Program-made: the position numbers and the translations under genes
In this document: one piece after another, positions 6,494 to 9,395 of the stretch
How the letters are laid out: the number at the start of each line of letters is the position of its first letter
How positions within the stretch are numbered: the stretch's first letter is position 1
Assembly: GCA_046537875.1 (NCBI GenBank)
Contig: JBKHJZ010000130.1
Coordinates: 1 to 9,395, forward strand
Length of the DNA: 9,395 nucleotides
Origin: JBKHJZ01 sp046537875
GTDB lineage: Bacteria > Actinomycetota > Acidimicrobiia > Acidimicrobiales > VFJN01
Direction of reading: 5' to 3'
The notes under the pieces: model-generated
The model's database searches: none
Told to the model about the DNA's origin: nothing
Seen by the model: the letters and a program-made list of their open reading frames with translations, nothing else

Positions 6494-7073
6494 ACCGGAT
6501 CAGGTAGATGCTCGTGAACATCGCGACCCACACGACATCGACGAAGTGCCAGTAGTACGAGCACACGTCGACCGTGCGGCGCACGGGAGCCAGCGAGCGC
6601 CCGACGATGGCCGCCATGATGGCCGCCATCAGGACGAGGCCGCCGAGCACGTGCAGGCCGTGGAACCCGGTCATCAGGTAGAAGATCGAGCCGTAGGCGT
6701 GGCTGTCGATCTGGAACGGGGCCTCGGCGTACTCGCCCACGAGGTTGGCGAGGAAGAGGCCGCCGAGGACCATGGTGATCCCGAGCCACCCGATGGCGCC
6801 CCGCCGGTCGTCGCGCTCGGCGGCGCCGACTGCGAGGTGCATGGTGAGGCTCGACGCCAGCAGGACCACGGTGGCGACCGCCGTCCGGGCGGTGGCCAGC
6901 TCCACGTCGTCGGGAGGCCAGACCTCGTTGACACCGCGCAACGTGAAGTACGCCGCGAACAGGCCCGAGAAGAACATCAGCTCGGACGCGAGCCACACGA
7001 TGACCCCGACGCCGAGGGTGGAGGGAGCCTGCGCCGGGCGGGCCGCGGGGGCCGGTTCAGCGGTCACCGACAC
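6492..7073 (-). CDS. ctaE: Cytochrome c oxidase subunit III, five-helix form
   Basis: This membrane subunit supports proton uptake and stability of the oxidase core. At 193 residues it is the short form with five predicted helices (about 21-42, 63-83, 95-113, 128-150 and 174-192), lacking the first two helices of seven-helix homologues. Family landmarks are WLASELMFFSGLFAAYF (27-43, with buried E31), TGFHGLHVLGG (135-145) and YYWHFVDVVWV (173-183). It is the first gene of the leftward operon, and its position ahead of qcrC ties oxidase and bcc production together. Two GTG starts are possible: 7073, which suits a leaderless transcript, and 7067, which lies 7 nt after GGAAG. The difference is two residues (M-S). 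The stop is one base away from the alternative qcrC GTG. Confidence 0.96.
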   Translation of the reverse strand: MSVTAEPAPAARPAQAPSTLGVGVIVWLASELMFFSGLFAAYFTLRGVNEVWPPDDVELATARTAVATVVLLASSLTMHLAVGAAERDDRRGAIGWLGITMVLGGLFLANLVGEYAEAPFQIDSHAYGSIFYLMTGFHGLHVLGGLVLMAAIMAAIVGRSLAPVRRTVDVCSYYWHFVDVVWVAMFTSIYLIR

Positions 7074-7080
7074 GCTTCCG

Positions 7081-7086
7081 TTTGTA
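7081..7086 (-). promoter_or_regulatory. Possible extended -10 element (TGG-TACAAA) for ctaE-qcrCAB
   Basis: On the minus strand TGGTACAAA is the most AT-rich patch of the divergent intergenic region and ends 7 nt before GTG 7073. It has a TGn extension but lacks the conserved final T of a -10 hexamer, and no clear -35 is visible. It would make the operon leaderless or nearly so. This is a weak call based on position and composition. Confidence 0.35.
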
Positions 7087-7137
7087 CCAGAGCCCCGTCC
7101 GGCGCGCAGTGCACCACGGCGGGCGCGATCGCGGGGC

Positions 7138-7143
7138 TAGGGT
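7138..7143 (+). promoter_or_regulatory. Putative -10 box (TAGGGT) of a leaderless ctaG transcript
   Basis: GGCTAGGGT ends 8 nt before GTG 7152, the same spacing and the same GGCTA opening as the putative ctaC -10 box. AGGG (7139-7142) could instead act as a weak Shine-Dalgarno site 9 nt before the start if transcription begins further upstream. The two readings cannot be separated from sequence alone. Confidence 0.45.
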
Positions 7144-7151
7144 CGCCGGCG

Positions 7152-7994
7152 GTGTCCGATCCGTCGGTGACCGACCTCGCCACCGGGTGGCAGCTCGACC
7201 CCGCCGCCCTGCTGGTGGCCGCCGTCGCCGGCGGTCTCTACGCGCTGGGCGTGACCCGCCTCCGCCGGCGGGGGCGGCGCTGGCCGCCCGCCCGGAGCGC
7301 CGCGATGGGTGCGGCCGTGATCACCGGGCTGGTGGCCACCCAGTCGGGCATCGGCCGCTTCGACACCGACCGCTTCTGGATCCACATGGTCGAGCACGCG
7401 TTGCTCGGCATGATCGTGCCGCTGCTCGCCGTGCTGTCCGCGCCCCTCACCCTGGCCCTCCAGTCGGCAGGGCCGGCGACCCGGCGCACCCTCCGCCAGG
7501 CCCTGCACGCGGGGTGGGCACGGACCCTCGCCCACCCGGTCGTGGCCTGGTGCCTGTTCGGCGCCGGGCTGGTGATCCTCTACCTCACGCCCCTGCTCGA
7601 CCTCAGCGCCCGCAACGGCCTGGTCCACGTCGCGGTGCACGGCCACCTGGTGGCCTCCGGCTCCCTGTTCCTCGCGGTGCTGGTGGGGGTCGATCCGCTC
7701 CCGCGCCGGCCGCCCTTCGCCGGCCGGCTGCTGGCGCTCGTCCTGGCCGTGCCGTTCCACACCGTGATCGCCCTGGCCCTGATCACCGCGTCGACGCCGG
7801 TGGCCCCGCAGGCGTACCCCGATCTCGGCGACCAGCGCGTGGCCGCCGGCCTGTTCTGGGGCACCGGCGAGATCGTCACGCTCGCGGTCGCCGCGGTCCT
7901 GGTGCGGCAGTGGTGGGTCGCCGAGCAGCGGGCGGCGGAGCGCGACGACCGGATCGCGGACCGGGCGGCCCGGGCGACGACCGGGGCGACCTGA
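7152..7994 (+). CDS. ctaG: Cytochrome c oxidase assembly protein, CtaG (caa3-type) family
   Basis: This 280-residue polytopic membrane protein has about seven hydrophobic segments. It matches the CtaG family first described for Bacillus caa3 oxidase and also found in actinobacteria, where it is thought to help assemble the copper centre of the oxidase; this family is unrelated to the proteobacterial Cox11 also called CtaG. Family landmarks are an early LRRRGRRW loop (37-44), HMVEH (78-82) followed by PLLAVLSAP (90-98), the histidine group H159, H163 and H165, VGVDPLPRRP (178-187), and DQ at 227-228 followed by GLFWGTGE (233-240). The conserved histidines are plausible metal ligands, which is inference. 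GTG 7152 is chosen because homology starts just after it; the open frame continues upstream only through intergenic and antisense sequence. It is divergent from ctaE and convergent with pth. The hydrophilic C-terminal tail (about 255-280) is charged and unremarkable. Confidence 0.88.
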   Translation: MSDPSVTDLATGWQLDPAALLVAAVAGGLYALGVTRLRRRGRRWPPARSAAMGAAVITGLVATQSGIGRFDTDRFWIHMVEHALLGMIVPLLAVLSAPLTLALQSAGPATRRTLRQALHAGWARTLAHPVVAWCLFGAGLVILYLTPLLDLSARNGLVHVAVHGHLVASGSLFLAVLVGVDPLPRRPPFAGRLLALVLAVPFHTVIALALITASTPVAPQAYPDLGDQRVAAGLFWGTGEIVTLAVAAVLVRQWWVAEQRAAERDDRIADRAARATTGAT

Positions 7995-8005
7995 GCCGGA
8001 CCGGG

Positions 8006-8026
8006 CGCCCCGGGTCGAACGGGGCG
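8006..8026. terminator. Hairpin between convergent ctaG and pth
   Basis: CGCCCCG (8006-8012) and CGGGGCG (8020-8026) form a perfect 7-bp GC stem with a 7-nt loop. It lies in the 41-nt gap between the ctaG stop and the pth stop, so one element could end both transcripts. No T-run is present on either strand. Confidence 0.5.
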
Positions 8027-8035
8027 ACGCGGCCA

Positions 8036-8662
8036 TCAGGTCTGGGCGTTGACCCGGGTCATCGCCGCCTCGACGCCTTCGCGGGCGATCATCTCGACCG
8101 CGTCGGCCGCCTCCTTCACCGCGATGTCGAGCTCGGTGCGGTCCCGCTTCGACACCCGCCGCAGCACGTGGTCGGCCCCCGCCGCCCGGCTCGGCGGCTT
8201 GCCGACGCCGATGCGCACGCGCAGGAACGCGTCGGTGTGGAGGTGCGAGCGGATCGACCGGAGCCCGTTGTGGCCCGCGAGCCCGCCTCCCCGCTTCACC
8301 TTCACGCGGCCGAGGGGAAGGTCGAGCTCGTCGTGGACGATCACCAGGCGCTCGGGATCCTCGATGCCGTGCCGGCGGACGAGCGGGGCCACCGACTCGC
8401 CCGACAGGTTGACGTAGGTCTGCGGGAAGGCCAGGGCCACCCGGTGCCCGTCGATGCGCACCTCGGCGACGCGGGCGCGCTGCTGCCTGCTGTGCTTGAG
8501 CGTGCCGCCGTGGCGGGCAGCGAGGCGGGCCACCACCTCGGCGCCCACGTTGTGGCGCGTGCGCTCGTAGCGCGCGCCCGGGTTGCCCAGGCCCACGACC
8601 AGCAGGTCGGTGGGGGTGCCGCGACGCACCGCTGCGGCACCGCGCCGTCCGAGCAGCGCCAT
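8036..8662 (-). CDS. pth: Peptidyl-tRNA hydrolase
   Basis: This cytoplasmic enzyme (208 aa) cleaves the ester bond of peptidyl-tRNAs released prematurely from ribosomes and so recycles tRNA. All signature residues are visible: GLGNPG with N27, catalytic H37 in RTRHNVG, N85 in QTYVNLSG, D111 in HDELDLPLG, and N132 in GGGLAGHNGLRSI (125-137). Length is close to the family norm of about 190, with an N-terminal extension of some 15 residues before the first strand. The start is ATG 8662, 21 nt after the rplY stop, with no convincing Shine-Dalgarno sequence; translation is probably coupled to rplY. An in-frame GTG at 8629 would remove most of the extension and cannot be excluded. The rplY-pth pairing is common in bacteria. 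Confidence 0.97.
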   Translation of the reverse strand: MALLGRRGAAAVRRGTPTDLLVVGLGNPGARYERTRHNVGAEVVARLAARHGGTLKHSRQQRARVAEVRIDGHRVALAFPQTYVNLSGESVAPLVRRHGIEDPERLVIVHDELDLPLGRVKVKRGGGLAGHNGLRSIRSHLHTDAFLRVRIGVGKPPSRAAGADHVLRRVSKRDRTELDIAVKEAADAVEMIAREGVEAAMTRVNAQT

Positions 8663-8683
8663 CGCGCGGATCGGCGCGGGCGG

Positions 8684-9358
8684 CTACTCGCCGCCCGCCT
8701 CCTCGCCGGCACCGCCCTCCTCGCCGGCCTCCTCGGCAGCGACGCCCTCCTCGGCCTCGGCCTCTGCCGCCGCCGCCTCTTCCTCCTCGGTGACGAAGGC
8801 GAGGCTGGTCAGCTTCGCAGTGGCGATGACCTCCTCGGGGTCGACGTCGGTGGCGACGCCGGGCGGCAGGTCGAGGTCGCCGACCGTGATCACGTGCCCG
8901 ATGTCGAGATCGCTCACGTCGACGTCGATGTGACCGGGGACGTCGGCCGGCTTGGCGTTCACGACCAGCGCGGACAGGATCTGCTCGACCACCCCCTGCT
9001 CCCGCAGCACCTTCTCGGGCTCGCCCGTGAGCGTGAGCGGCACGTCGGTGGTGATCTCCTTGGTCACGTCGACCGCGAGGAAGTCCACGTGGAGCACATC
9101 GCGGCGCACCGGGTGCCGCTGCAGCTCCTTGACCACGGCGGTGCGGCGCGTGCCGTCGACGTCGAGGGTGATCAGCGCGTTCAGGCCCCGGTCGGTGGTG
9201 AGCGCGGCGCGGAGGTCCTTCCAGTCGACCGCGACCGAGGTGGGCTCCATGCCCCCGCCGTAGACCACGGCGGGGATCTTCCCGGTGGCCCGGAGGCGGC
9301 GGGACGCGGACGAACCCGTGCGGCGGCCGGTCTCGGCCGCCAGGATGATCTCAGCCAT
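8684..9358 (-). CDS. rplY: Ribosomal protein bL25, long CTC/TL5 form
   Basis: This 224-residue protein binds 5S rRNA in the large ribosomal subunit. The N-terminal L25 domain (about 4-93) shows GRRTGSSASRRLRATGKIPAV-type basic sequence and the VLHVDFLAV strand (88-96). A second CTC beta domain (about 101-185) follows, as in Bacillus general stress protein Ctc and Thermus TL5. The last 34 residues (191-224) are almost only Glu, Ala and Gly, a disordered acidic tail that is frequent in actinobacterial members. ATG 9358 has a strong AGGAG site 6 nt upstream. It leads the rplY-pth pair; what lies further upstream is outside the window. Confidence 0.96.
   Translation of the reverse strand: MAEIILAAETGRRTGSSASRRLRATGKIPAVVYGGGMEPTSVAVDWKDLRAALTTDRGLNALITLDVDGTRRTAVVKELQRHPVRRDVLHVDFLAVDVTKEITTDVPLTLTGEPEKVLREQGVVEQILSALVVNAKPADVPGHIDVDVSDLDIGHVITVGDLDLPPGVATDVDPEEVIATAKLTSLAFVTEEEEAAAAEAEAEEGVAAEEAGEEGGAGEEAGGE
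8690..8790 (-). repeat. Low-complexity Glu/Ala/Gly-coding tract at the end of rplY
   Basis: The plus strand repeats short CCTCCTCG/CCGGC-like units, which on the minus strand encode the acidic Glu-Ala-Gly tail of L25. The units are imperfect, and the tract may vary in length between relatives through slippage. It has no sign of being anything other than coding. Confidence 0.5.
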
Positions 9359-9364
9359 CGGAAT

Positions 9365-9369
9365 CTCCT
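9365..9369 (-). promoter_or_regulatory. Ribosome binding site for rplY
   Basis: Minus-strand AGGAG lies 6 nt before ATG 9358. It is the clearest canonical site in the window and confirms the rplY start. Confidence 0.75.
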
Positions 9370-9395
9370 ACCTCTGAGGTCGCGCCGGAGCGCTG

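Noticed and set aside
7124..7133. A HIP1-like GCGATCGC element, as found in cyanobacteria
   Set aside because: A single copy in a high-GC actinobacterial-type sequence is not evidence for that repeat family; it is kept only as a possible palindromic site.
6468..7151. Upstream extension of ctaG through the ctaE region
   Set aside because: The sequence is antisense to ctaE and unlike any part of the CtaG family. Family similarity begins just after GTG 7152.
1..9395. CRISPR arrays, insertion sequences, tRNA or rRNA genes, phage or defence genes
   Set aside because: I saw no regularly spaced repeats, transposase, integrase or structural RNA sequence. The genes are core respiration and translation with uniform composition.

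Overview
This is a very GC-rich stretch (about 70% by eye, not counted). GTG starts and overlapping stop/start codons are common, and it carries the actinobacterial form of the terminal respiratory chain: a diheme QcrC, a multi-helix Rieske QcrA, an actinobacterial-type QcrB and a small cytochrome oxidase subunit IV. I infer a high-GC actinobacterium. Clustering of ctaC-ctaD-subunit IV with ctaE-qcrCAB would suit an Acidimicrobiia-like lineage, but that placement is a guess without a database search.

Layout. Bases 1-110 hold a strong GC hairpin and a probable leaderless promoter. Three genes run rightwards with 4-nt overlaps: ctaC (111-911), ctaD (908-2614) and a subunit IV/CtaF-like gene (2611-3231). 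They meet, tail to tail across a 47-nt gap with a hairpin, a leftward operon read ctaE (7073-6492), qcrC (6478/6490-5663), qcrA (5666-4779), qcrB (4778-3279). A 78-nt divergent control region separates ctaE from a rightward ctaG-type oxidase assembly gene (7152-7994). After a second hairpin between convergent genes comes a leftward translation pair, rplY (9358-8684) then pth (8662-8036).

How it works together. QcrA, QcrB and QcrC form a cytochrome bcc menaquinol oxidase complex. Its diheme QcrC would pass electrons straight to the CuA centre of CtaC, and CtaD reduces oxygen at heme a3-CuB. CtaE and the subunit IV-like protein complete an aa3 oxidase, and CtaG probably helps load copper. No soluble cytochrome c gene is present, and CtaC has no fused cytochrome c domain, as expected for an obligate III2-IV2 supercomplex. 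Pth and ribosomal protein L25 are translation housekeeping genes with no evident link to respiration.

Every gene fits a known family, and I do not see an undescribed system. The points that merit a second look are two matching leaderless promoter signals, an enlarged linker in subunit IV, start-codon choices decided by Shine-Dalgarno sites, and strong hairpins without T-tracts at gene ends.
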